Source: DATBDM01 sp036269915 (lineage in GTDB: Bacteria; Actinomycetota; Thermoleophilia; Solirubrobacterales; Solirubrobacteraceae). From it: 13,349 nucleotides of DNA. The notes below the pieces were generated by a model. It saw nothing but the letters and a program-made list of their open reading frames with translations. It made no database searches and was not told where the DNA came from. The DNA lies in NCBI GenBank assembly GCA_036269915.1, contig DATBDM010000110.1, positions 1-13,349 of the forward strand, in the 5' to 3' direction. The translations under genes were made by a program, and so were the position numbers. This document shows positions 1 through 6,174 of the stretch, piece after piece. The first letter of the stretch is position 1. The number at the start of each line of letters is the position of its first letter.

Positions 1-201
1 GACACGTCGCCGATCGGCGTCGCGCTGCTGGCGGCGGCGAGCGCCGGCTTCGAGGAGGAGGCGCGGACGGCGATCGCGGACGGCCTCGCCGGCGCGGCAC
101 GCTTCGAGCCGGATCCGCGGGGGTGCGAGACGCTGCGCGAGCGCTTCGACTGGTGGAGCGACGTGCGGGGGTCCGAGACCGTGCGGACGAGGGCGTCATG
201 A
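1..201 (+). CDS. FGGY-family carbohydrate kinase, C-terminal fragment
   Basis: Only the last 66 residues lie in the window; the gene starts upstream. The visible part reads as the end of the C-terminal ATPase half of FGGY kinases (xylulokinase/erythritol kinase type). An Ala/Gly-rich helix (PIGVALLAAASAGF) is the family's 'GAALLAA..AG' segment. It is followed by a conserved FEPDP turn and a terminal helix with aromatic residues (RERFDWW). These enzymes phosphorylate sugars or polyols with ATP in the cytoplasm. The stop TGA (199-201) overlaps the ATG of the next gene (198-200), so the two are probably translationally coupled. The downstream EryC-like isomerase makes a tetritol or related polyol a plausible substrate, but that is inference from context; substrate residues are outside the window. 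Confidence 0.72.
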   Translation, partial: DTSPIGVALLAAASAGFEEEARTAIADGLAGAARFEPDPRGCETLRERFDWWSDVRGSETVRTRAS

Positions 202-1109
202 CGAGCTTCCGCGTCGGCGTCAACACGTGCTTCGCGGTCAAGCGCTGGCCGCGGCCCGCCGACTGGGCGCCGATCGTCGCCGGCGATCTCGGGGTCGACC
301 TCGTGCAGCACTCGCTCGACCTCGTCGACCTCGAGGCCGACCTGCGCTCCCAGGCCGCCGAGGTCCGCGACGCGTGCGGCGCGGCCGAGCTCGAGCTGAC
401 CTCGACCTTCACGGGCCTGATCGCCTACTCGACCTCGCTGCTGCTGCATCCCGACCCGGCGGCGCGGCAGCGGGCCGTCGCCTGGTACGAGCGGCTGATC
501 GACTTCAGCGCCCGCGCGGGCGCGCGCCGCGCCGGCGGGCACGTCGGCAGCCTCTCGGCGGCGGACCACGCCGACCCGGCGCGCCGTCGCGCGCTGTGGG
601 AGGAGCTGCAGGCGACGCTGGGTCAGCTCGCCGCGCGCGCCCGCGCCGCGGGGCTCGACGGACTGCTCGTCGAGAACATGGCCTGCGCGCGCGAGCCGGC
701 GACGATCGCCGACGTCGAGCGGCTGCTCGCCCCCGGCGATGCGCAGCGCAGCCCCGTTGAGCTCTGCCTCGACGTCGGGCACCAGTGCGTCCCGGGCACG
801 GCCGGGGACGATCGCGACCCGTATGCCTGGCTGCTCCGCCTCGGCGCCCGCGCCCCGGTCGTGCATCTCCAGCAGAGCGACGCGGAAGGCGACCACCACT
901 GGCCCTTCACGGCGTCCTACAACGCGCGGGGCCGCATCGAGGCGGGCCGGGTCCTGGAGCGGCTGATCGCCTCCGGCGCCGAGCACGTCGAGCTGATCCT
1001 CGAGGTGATCCCGCCGTTCGAGCAGGACGACCGGACGGTCGTCGCGGAGCTGCGGGAGAGCGTCGAGCATTGGCGGGCAGCCCTGCGCGACATAGGCTGC
1101 GCGGAGTGA
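198..1109 (+). CDS. EryC-like sugar-phosphate isomerase/epimerase (TIM barrel)
   Basis: A 303-aa protein of the xylose-isomerase-like TIM-barrel superfamily (AP endonuclease 2 fold). The N-terminus (VGVNTCFAVKRWPRPADW, residues 6-23) resembles EryC-type erythrulose-phosphate epimerases of erythritol catabolism as I recall them. Candidate metal and catalytic ligands occur at the usual strand ends: Glu159 (LLVEN), Asp192 and His195 (CLDVGH), His223 (VVHLQQSD) and Glu269 (LILEV). The ATG at 198 is preferred over the GTG at 123, because it has GAGGG (189-193) 4 nt upstream, overlaps the kinase stop as ATGA, and yields the normal family N-terminus. The kinase-isomerase pair suggests phosphorylation followed by isomerisation of a small ketose phosphate. 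Family membership is secure; the exact substrate is inferred. Confidence 0.85.
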   Translation: MTSFRVGVNTCFAVKRWPRPADWAPIVAGDLGVDLVQHSLDLVDLEADLRSQAAEVRDACGAAELELTSTFTGLIAYSTSLLLHPDPAARQRAVAWYERLIDFSARAGARRAGGHVGSLSAADHADPARRRALWEELQATLGQLAARARAAGLDGLLVENMACAREPATIADVERLLAPGDAQRSPVELCLDVGHQCVPGTAGDDRDPYAWLLRLGARAPVVHLQQSDAEGDHHWPFTASYNARGRIEAGRVLERLIASGAEHVELILEVIPPFEQDDRTVVAELRESVEHWRAALRDIGCAE

Positions 1110-1852
1110 GCGGGCCGTCGAGCGACGAGATCCCCGAGCTCGGCCGCCGACTGGCCGAGGACGCCGCCGCGGCCGGTCTCACGCTGCCGCTGATCGGCGG
1201 CGTGGCGGTGTGGATCCGCTGCCCCAGCGCGCGGACGGCACCGCTCGCGCGCGCCTACGGCGACATCGACCTGATCGGTCGCGGGCGCGATCGCGCGGCG
1301 ATCCTCGCCTTTCTCGAGGCGCGGGGCTTCGAGCCCGACCGGATGTTCAACGCCCTGCACGGGGCGTCCCGGCTGAACTTCAGCGACCCCGGCCGCGACC
1401 TGCCCGTGGACGTGCTGCTCGACCGCTTCGCGATGGCGCACGCACTCGACCTGCGCGACCGTCTCGACGTCGACCCGCTGACGTTGCCGCTCGCGGATCT
1501 GCTGCTCACGAAGCTGCAGGTCGTCAGCCTCAACGCCAAGGACCTGCGAGACCTGTGTGCGCTGCTGCTCGACCACGATCTCGGCGCGAGCGGGATCGAC
1601 GTCGGACGCATCCTCGCGGTGACCCGCGCCGACTGGGGCCTGGAGCACACGATCCACCGGACGATCGCGACGCTCGGCGAGCGCATCGGCGACTTCGGCC
1701 TCGAACCGGACGCGAGCCGGCTGGTCCTCGAGCGCGCGGAGGCGATCGGCGCCGCCCTCGCCGCCGCGCCCAAGAGCGCGAAGTGGAAGATGCGGGCGCG
1801 CGTCGGCGAGCGCGCCCGCTGGTACGAGGAGCCCGAGGAGGCGCGCGGCTGA
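1106..1852 (+). CDS. Nucleotidyltransferase-fold protein (AbiEii/MenT-like)
   Basis: A 248-aa protein starting at GTG 1106, which overlaps the preceding stop as GTGA. It carries the hallmarks of the polymerase-beta nucleotidyltransferase fold: Gly31-Gly32 in LIGGVAVW, the DxD metal pair Asp53/Asp55 (YGDIDLIG) and a third acidic strand with Asp102 (LPVDVLLD). Further on, LLTKLQVVSLNAKDLRDL resembles the helix with Lys and KDxxDL seen in AbiEii/MenT-type transferases. Such proteins transfer nucleotides to RNA, protein or small molecules; some are toxins of type IV-like systems. No AbiEi-type antitoxin lies beside it; its neighbours are a sugar isomerase and a phosphatase. All catalytic acidic residues appear intact, so activity is likely, but the substrate is unknown. 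Confidence 0.75.
   Translation: MSGPSSDEIPELGRRLAEDAAAAGLTLPLIGGVAVWIRCPSARTAPLARAYGDIDLIGRGRDRAAILAFLEARGFEPDRMFNALHGASRLNFSDPGRDLPVDVLLDRFAMAHALDLRDRLDVDPLTLPLADLLLTKLQVVSLNAKDLRDLCALLLDHDLGASGIDVGRILAVTRADWGLEHTIHRTIATLGERIGDFGLEPDASRLVLERAEAIGAALAAAPKSAKWKMRARVGERARWYEEPEEARG
1836..1841 (+). promoter_or_regulatory. Strong Shine-Dalgarno AGGAGG for the CTG-started phosphatase
   Basis: AGGAGG lies inside the end of the nucleotidyltransferase gene, seven bases before CTG 1849. No ATG, GTG or TTG in the phosphatase frame sits at a sensible distance, so this site decides the start in favour of CTG. Confidence 0.65.
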
Positions 1853-2556
1853 ACCGCCACCTCGAGTGGCAGGGATGCTTCAACGTCCGCGACCTCGGCG
1901 GGCTGCGGACCGGCGACGGGCGTGCGACGCGGTTCGGGCGCATCGTCCGGGCCGACGCGCTCGACGGCCTGACCGAGGCCGGCTGGGCCGCGCTCGAGGC
2001 GTACGGCGTCCGCACCGTGATCGACCTGCGCAACGACGACGAGCGCGGCGAGGACGCCGCGCCGCGGCCGGCGTCGATCCGGACGCGGCACGTGCCGCTC
2101 GACGCGAGCGACGACCGCGAGTTCTGGGACGTCTGGGGCAGCGGTCCCCAGTTCGGCACGCCGCTGTACTACGCGCCCCATCTCGAGCGCTTCCCCGAAC
2201 GCAGCGCCGCGGTGCTCTCGGCGATCGCCCGCGCCGCGCCCGGTGGCGTCGTCTTCCACTGCGGCGGCGGGCGCGACCGCGCAGGGCAGATCGCGATGCT
2301 CGTGCTGGCGCTCGCCGGCGTCGAGCCCGAGGCGATCGCGGCCGACTACGAGCTCAGCGCCGAGCGCCTGCCGGCGCGCTACGCGGCTCGCGGCGAGCAC
2401 GACCAGGGTCCGCTGCTCGCCGGTTACCTCGCCGAGCGCGACACGACCGCCGGCGCGCTGATCGTCTCCACCCTCGCAGGGCTCGACGTCGAGGCGCGCC
2501 TCGCGCTCACGAGCCCTGACGCCGAGCGCCTGCGGCGACGGCTGCTGGACCCGTAG
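1849..2556 (+). CDS. Tyrosine/serine protein phosphatase (PF13350-like)
   Basis: A 235-aa protein of the Y_phosphatase3 group of Cys-based phosphatases. The N-terminus has the family signature FNVRDLGG with a following GDGR turn. The catalytic P-loop is HCGGGRDR, a valid HC-X5-R with nucleophile Cys138, but Gly-Gly-Gly replaces the commoner (T/S)-A-G and Arg the usual Lys. The family also usually has Thr/Ser after the Arg; here it is Ala (RDRAGQ). The start is inferred as CTG 1849: it overlaps the upstream stop as CTGA, has AGGAGG seven bases upstream, and places the signature where the family begins. The only upstream alternative is GTG 1783, which would add 22 Arg-rich residues. Members dephosphorylate phosphotyrosine, phosphoserine or phosphoinositides; the target here is unknown. 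The 3' end overlaps the opposing MFS gene by 50 bases. Confidence 0.85.
   Translation: MNRHLEWQGCFNVRDLGGLRTGDGRATRFGRIVRADALDGLTEAGWAALEAYGVRTVIDLRNDDERGEDAAPRPASIRTRHVPLDASDDREFWDVWGSGPQFGTPLYYAPHLERFPERSAAVLSAIARAAPGGVVFHCGGGRDRAGQIAMLVLALAGVEPEAIAADYELSAERLPARYAARGEHDQGPLLAGYLAERDTTAGALIVSTLAGLDVEARLALTSPDAERLRRRLLDP
2490..2503. terminator. 14-bp GC palindrome just past the MFS stop
   Basis: CGAGGCGCGCCTCG is a perfect palindrome located just downstream of the minus-strand MFS stop (2507-2509), next to a second palindrome (CTCGACGTCGAG, 2482-2493). It could fold as a 5-bp stem with a CGCG loop and help end MFS transcription. It also lies inside the phosphatase coding region and may be chance in such GC-rich DNA. 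No U-tract follows. Confidence 0.25.
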
Positions 2557-3730
2557 AGCGGTCGCGCAGCGCCCACGCCGCGCCGAGCCCGGCGCAGGCG
2601 ACCGCCGCGCCCGAGAGCGCGAACACCGCGCGCGGTCCGAGATCCGCGGCGATCGCCGCCGAGAGTGCGAAGGCGGCGACGAACGCCGCGGCGTCGGCGG
2701 AGTCCTTGAACCCGAATATACGGCCGCGCGCGTGCTCGGGCACCGCGCGCTGCAGCAGCTGCTGCTCGTGCACGAGCGAGAGCGCGGATCCGAAGCCGGT
2801 GACCGTGAACGAGATCCCGGCGACGAGCAGCGACGGCGCGACCGCCGAGGTCAGCAGACCCGCCGCGGCGATCGCGAACCCGGTCAGGTAGCGACGCCGG
2901 TAGGCGCCGATCGCATCCTCGCGCGCGCTCCACGCCGACGCCCCGACCGCGCCCGCCGAGAACAAGCCGACGAGCAGCGCGAAGCCCTCCGGCCCGGCGT
3001 GCAGTGGCCCGCGGGCCAGAATCGGCTCGACGACGTTCATTAGCGCGCCGGCAGTGACCGAGGCCATCGAGGCGGCGAGCAGCACGCGCACCCCGGTCGT
3101 GGTGCGCAGCACGCGCCAGCCGTCGCGCAGATGCCCGAGCACGCCGGTGGCGGTGCGTTCCACGCGTGCGGCGGCGTCGGGCAGGGTCAGCGCGACGACC
3201 GCGGCGAGTGCGAACGTGGCTGCGTTGAGGCGGACGACGTCCGCGGCGTCGGCGACCGCGAAGAGGGCGGCGGCGATCACCGGTCCGACCAGCGTGCCGA
3301 TCTCGTCGAGCGCGCCCCAGGTGCCGATCGCGCTCCCGAGCCGGTCCGGGCCGGCCAGGGCGGGCAGCGCGCACTTGGACGCCGGCCGGTAGAGCGTGGT
3401 GCCGACGCCGGCCAGCAGCGCGAAGCCGACCGTGCCGGCGAACCCGTCGGCCGCGGCCACGCCGAAGAACGCCGCCGCCCGGATCGCGTCGGCGATGAGC
3501 ATCGTCCGGCGCGGGCTGAAGCGATCGGCGAGCGTGCCCGCGAGCGGTGCGAGCAGCACGCTGGGCAGGAAGTCCGCGGTCAGCACGAGCGCGATCGCCC
3601 ACGGCGAGTGCAGCCGGTCGTAGGCCAGCACCAGCAGGGCGATGTAGCCGGCCGAGGTCCCGAGCGAGGACTGCAGGTGGCTGAGGAGCAGGCGCCTGAG
3701 CGGCCCGCGGGTGCGCAGCAGCGTCAGCAT
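2507..3730 (-). CDS. MFS transporter (12-TM, MFS_3/EntS-like)
   Basis: A 407-aa membrane protein with roughly twelve hydrophobic segments, typical of major facilitator exporters. Motif A is present after the second segment (GTLADRFSPRR, residues 65-75). The N-terminus has a short basic stretch (RTRGPLRRLLLSHLQSS), as in MFS_3/EntS-type exporters. The central loop ends near residue 205, where the second half begins. Substrate cannot be read from the sequence. It lies 154 bases downstream of the HisD-family gene on the same strand, separated by a strong hairpin, so the two may be uncoupled or attenuated. Its ATG has no clear Shine-Dalgarno. Its last 50 bases overlap the convergent phosphatase gene, so the two transcripts must be antisense at their 3' ends. 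Confidence 0.88.
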   Translation of the reverse strand: MLTLLRTRGPLRRLLLSHLQSSLGTSAGYIALLVLAYDRLHSPWAIALVLTADFLPSVLLAPLAGTLADRFSPRRTMLIADAIRAAAFFGVAAADGFAGTVGFALLAGVGTTLYRPASKCALPALAGPDRLGSAIGTWGALDEIGTLVGPVIAAALFAVADAADVVRLNAATFALAAVVALTLPDAAARVERTATGVLGHLRDGWRVLRTTTGVRVLLAASMASVTAGALMNVVEPILARGPLHAGPEGFALLVGLFSAGAVGASAWSAREDAIGAYRRRYLTGFAIAAAGLLTSAVAPSLLVAGISFTVTGFGSALSLVHEQQLLQRAVPEHARGRIFGFKDSADAAAFVAAFALSAAIAADLGPRAVFALSGAAVACAGLGAAWALRDRSTGPAAVAAGARRQGS

Positions 3731-3743
3731 GTCCGAACGGCGT

Positions 3744-3776
3744 CGGGACCGGCGACTTCCAAGATCGCCGGTCCCG
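3744..3776 (-). terminator. Perfect 12-bp-stem hairpin between hisD-like gene and MFS gene
   Basis: CGGGACCGGCGA (3744-3755) pairs perfectly with TCGCCGGTCCCG (3765-3776) around a 9-nt loop. On the minus strand it lies 108 bases past the dehydrogenase stop and only 13 bases before the MFS ATG (3730). There is no U-tract, as is common for high-GC terminators. It may end the dehydrogenase transcript, or act as a leader hairpin controlling MFS translation. Position and perfection are seen; function is inferred. Confidence 0.55.
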
Positions 3777-3813
3777 CGCCACGTGGACTAGCCCCGCTTC
3801 TGCGGCATGTGCC

Positions 3814-3830
3814 TTCACCCCCGGTGTGAA
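3814..3830. repeat. Small inverted repeat in the dehydrogenase-MFS gap
   Basis: TTCAC and GTGAA flank a 7-nt centre (CCCCGGT). With the palindrome CCACGTGG (3779-3786) and the hairpin at 3744-3776, it makes this 154-bp gap rich in dyad symmetry. It may be an operator for the MFS gene, but short repeats like this arise easily by chance. Confidence 0.25.
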
Positions 3831-3884
3831 CGACCCGCTCGACCGCGCGAGCGTACCGGAAGCCGGGGCGACACGCTCGCGGTG

Positions 3885-5174
3885 TCAGAGCACGCGTTCC
3901 AGGCGTTTCGTCGCGGTCGCCTCGTGGGCGGGCATCAGGTCCGCGCGGGAGATCTCGGCGACGTGCGGCGCGACCGCGCGCACGCCCTCGTCCGTGTCGA
4001 TGCGCTGATAGGTGAGCGTCTTGAGGAACTTGGCCACCGAGAGCCCGCCGGTGTAGCGCGCGGCCCGTCCCGTCGGGAGCGTGTGGTTGGTACCGATCGC
4101 CTTGTCGGAGAACGCCACGGTCGCCCGGCTGCCGAGGAAGATCGAGCCGTAGTTGCGCAGGCGCTCGAAGTACCACGCGTCGTCGGACGTGTGCACCTCG
4201 AGGTGCTCGGTGGCGACCTCGTCCGACAACCCGACCGCGTGCTCGCGGTCGTGCGCGACCATCACCACGCCGTGGTCCTCCCAGGCACGGCGGGAGGTGT
4301 CGTCGGCGCCCGCCGCGGCCAGCGCGTCGAGCTGGCGGGCGATCTCATCCAGCACCGCCTGGCCGAGCGCCTCGGAGGTCGTGATGAGCACCGCCGGCGA
4401 GGACGGCCCGTGCTCGGCCTGCGCGAGCAGGTCGGCCGCGACCAGCTCGGGGTCGGCGGCCTCGTCGGCGATCACCGCCACCTCCGACGGGCCGGCGAGC
4501 AGGTCGATGCCCACCCGGCCGAACAGCTGGCGCTTGGCCTCGGCGACGAACGCGTTGCCCGGGCCGACGATCATGTCGACCGGCCCGATGCCCTCGATCC
4601 CGAAGGCCATCGCCGCGAGCGCCTGCACGCCGCCGAGGGCGAAGATGCGGTCGGCCCCCGAGGTCGCGATCGCGTGCAACGTGGGCGCGTGCACCGTCCC
4701 GCCGCGCGGCGGCGTGCACGCGATGACTGCTTCCACGCCGGCGACCTTCGGCACGAGCACGGTCATGAACGCGCAGGCCAGCATCGGCACGCGGCCCGAC
4801 GGGCAGTAGGAGCCGACGGCGGCGACCGGCACCTGGCGCTGGCCCAGGAAGACGCCGGGGAGCGTCTCCGCCTCGAAGTCGGTCAGCGTCGCGCGCTGCA
4901 GTTCGGCGAAGTGGCGGATCTGGGCCTGCGCGAACTCGATGCTCTCGAGGAGCGACGCGGGCAGCGAGGCGGTGGCGGCGGCGACCTGCTCGCGTCCGAC
5001 CTCGAAGCTCGGCGGGTCCCAGCCGTCGAGCTCGCTGGAGTAGGCGCGCAGCGCATCGGCGCCGCCGCGCTCGATCCGCAGCAGCATCTCCGAGACCCGC
5101 TCCGCCACGGCCCGGTCCGGTCCGGTCGCGGCCTCGGTGGTCGGGGACTTCAGCAAGAGGGGAGCGTCGACCAT
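3885..5174 (-). CDS. HisD-family dehydrogenase, sulfopropanediol dehydrogenase (HpsN)-like
   Basis: A 429-aa member of the histidinol dehydrogenase family, zinc- and NAD-dependent enzymes that oxidise an alcohol to the acid in two steps. The zinc and catalytic set is intact with E. coli-like spacing: Gln252 and His255 (AQAEHG), Glu323-His324 (TEHLEV), Asp357 (FSDKAIGTNH) and His417 (MPAHEA). Several features differ from biosynthetic HisD: AVGSYCPSGRVPM instead of the usual YVPGG..YPSSVLMN, ETLPGVFLGQ before it, and Asp412 where E. coli HisD has substrate-binding Glu414. These match what I recall of the HpsN branch. It stands without other his genes and is divergent from a LysR regulator across 70 bp, so a catabolic role, induced by its substrate, is more likely than histidine synthesis. 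No sulfonate genes are nearby, so the substrate remains open. Confidence 0.85.
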   Translation of the reverse strand: MVDAPLLLKSPTTEAATGPDRAVAERVSEMLLRIERGGADALRAYSSELDGWDPPSFEVGREQVAAATASLPASLLESIEFAQAQIRHFAELQRATLTDFEAETLPGVFLGQRQVPVAAVGSYCPSGRVPMLACAFMTVLVPKVAGVEAVIACTPPRGGTVHAPTLHAIATSGADRIFALGGVQALAAMAFGIEGIGPVDMIVGPGNAFVAEAKRQLFGRVGIDLLAGPSEVAVIADEAADPELVAADLLAQAEHGPSSPAVLITTSEALGQAVLDEIARQLDALAAAGADDTSRRAWEDHGVVMVAHDREHAVGLSDEVATEHLEVHTSDDAWYFERLRNYGSIFLGSRATVAFSDKAIGTNHTLPTGRAARYTGGLSVAKFLKTLTYQRIDTDEGVRAVAPHVAEISRADLMPAHEATATKRLERVL

Positions 5175-5200
5175 CGGCCGAGCCTAGGTGGCACTCGAGT

Positions 5201-5222
5201 AGAAATCTACGCTTAGACTTCT
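5201..5222. promoter_or_regulatory. Likely LysR operator between hisD-like gene and lysR
   Basis: AGAAATCTA (5201-5209) and TAGACTTCT (5214-5222) form an inverted repeat with one mismatch in nine around CGCT. The inner part TCTA-N4-TAGA resembles a LysR box, though the strict T-N11-A spacing is off by one. A second overlapping dyad, GTAGA-AA-TCTAC, lies at 5199-5210. This is the most AT-rich stretch nearby and sits in the 70-bp divergent gap, where LysR sites usually control both genes. Confidence 0.6.
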
Positions 5223-5233
5223 TTCACCTCTCC

Positions 5234-5238
5234 AAGGA
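5234..5238 (+). promoter_or_regulatory. Ribosome binding site AAGGA deciding the TTG start of lysR
   Basis: AAGGA ends six bases before TTG 5245. No other start codon gives the standard LysR N-terminus (LQQLVYFRTAAALGSF), so this site supports initiation at TTG. Confidence 0.65.
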
Positions 5239-5244
5239 AACGCC

Positions 5245-6153
5245 TTGACGCTGCAGCAGCTCGTCTACTTTCGCACCGCCGCCGCGCTCGGCTCGTTCAA
5301 CGCCGCGGCGCGAGCGCTGCACTGCACGCAGCCCGCGGTGTCCGAGCAGGTGCGCCAGCTCGAGCGCGAGCTCGGCGTCGCGCTGTTCGCGCGCGGCGGC
5401 CGCGGGCTTACGCTGACCAGTGCCGGGCGCGCGTTCCTCGGCCACGCCGAACGCGTCGCCGAGGCCGCCGACGACGCGCTCGCCTCCGTCGGCCGGCGCA
5501 CCGCCGCGCGCCGGCGCGTCGTCACGATCGGGACGTTCCGCAACGCGCCCTACTACGACATCGCCGGGCTCGCCCAGCGCTTCTGCGCGGCGCATCCGGA
5601 CCGGCGGCTGCAGCTGCCCGGCCAGAACTCGGCCGACGTGGCGACCGCCGTGCGCGGCGGCGACATCGAGGCGGGGATCGTCGTGCTGCCGGTCGACGAC
5701 CGCGTGCTCGACGTGACGCCGCTGTTCCGCGACGAGGTGCTCGCCCTCACCGCCGACCCCGAGCGCACGCGCGTGCCGATGAGCATCGAGCGCCTCGGCG
5801 AGGCGCCGCTGATCCTCTACGACGCCAGCCACGGCTTCGACGACCCGACGCGCCGCCAGCTCGCCGCCCGCGCGCAGGAGGCCGGCGTGGTGCTCGCGCC
5901 GCGGATCGAGGTCGAGCACGTCGAGACCGCGTTCCAGCTCGTCGCGCTCGGCCTCGGCGACACGATCGCCGCACGCGCGGTCACCCGTCGCGCGGGCCTG
6001 CCCGCTGGCGTCTCGGCGGTCAGCCTCGCCGAGCCGATCCACGACTCGTTCGCGCTCGTCACCCGGCGCGGCGCGCAGCTCTCCCCCGGGACGCACGCGC
6101 TCGTCGACCTCGTCGCCGGCTGGGCCGAGTCGGTCGCGGCGCAGCTCGTCTAG
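5245..6153 (+). CDS. LysR-family transcriptional regulator
   Basis: A 302-aa protein of standard LysR length. Residues 1-60 form the winged helix-turn-helix (LGSFNAAARALHCTQPAVSEQVRQLE, shown here in part: recognition helix around TQPAVSEQVRQLE). From about residue 90 to the end is the periplasmic-binding-protein-like effector domain, starting VVTIGTF. It starts at TTG 5245 with AAGGA six bases upstream. Divergent orientation from the HpsN-like dehydrogenase and the operator-like repeat between them suggest it controls that gene and itself; the inducer is probably the dehydrogenase substrate or a related metabolite. Its end is 4 bases from the opposing amidohydrolase gene, and its last codons form half of a terminator-like hairpin. 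Confidence 0.92.
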   Translation: MTLQQLVYFRTAAALGSFNAAARALHCTQPAVSEQVRQLERELGVALFARGGRGLTLTSAGRAFLGHAERVAEAADDALASVGRRTAARRRVVTIGTFRNAPYYDIAGLAQRFCAAHPDRRLQLPGQNSADVATAVRGGDIEAGIVVLPVDDRVLDVTPLFRDEVLALTADPERTRVPMSIERLGEAPLILYDASHGFDDPTRRQLAARAQEAGVVLAPRIEVEHVETAFQLVALGLGDTIAARAVTRRAGLPAGVSAVSLAEPIHDSFALVTRRGAQLSPGTHALVDLVAGWAESVAAQLV

Positions 6154-6174
6154 GCGCTCAAGAGACGAGCTGCG
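6140..6174. terminator. Bidirectional hairpin made from the last codons of two convergent genes
   Basis: CGCAGCTCGTCT (6140-6151) pairs perfectly with AGACGAGCTGCG (6163-6174) around an 11-nt loop that contains both stop codons (LysR TAG 6151-6153, with its T in the stem; amidohydrolase TGA, complement of 6158-6160). It is symmetric, so it can act on both transcripts. No U-tract is present on either strand. One result is that both proteins end with Gln-Leu-Val. Confidence 0.65.

Noticed and set aside
123..197. Upstream extension of the isomerase to GTG 123
   Set aside because: It would overlap the kinase C-terminus by 79 bases and adds residues absent from the family; ATG 198 has a ribosome site and the normal N-terminus.
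1106..1852. Type IV AbiE-like toxin-antitoxin system
   Set aside because: Only the transferase fold is present. No AbiEi-like winged-helix antitoxin is adjacent, so it is reported only as a possible pair with the phosphatase.
2424..3818. Alternative long minus-strand frame over the MFS gene
   Set aside because: Arg- and Ala-rich shadow of the transporter frame, which has the transmembrane pattern and motif A.
3885..5174. Calling the dehydrogenase hisD of histidine biosynthesis
   Set aside because: No other his genes are adjacent, a LysR regulator is divergent, and several signature positions differ from biosynthetic HisD.
3807..5216. Long open frame of about 470 codons opposite the HisD-family gene
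   Set aside because: Its translation is Arg/Gly/Ala-rich with no recognisable domain, whereas the opposite strand has a full enzyme with every catalytic residue. Long antisense frames are expected at this GC content.
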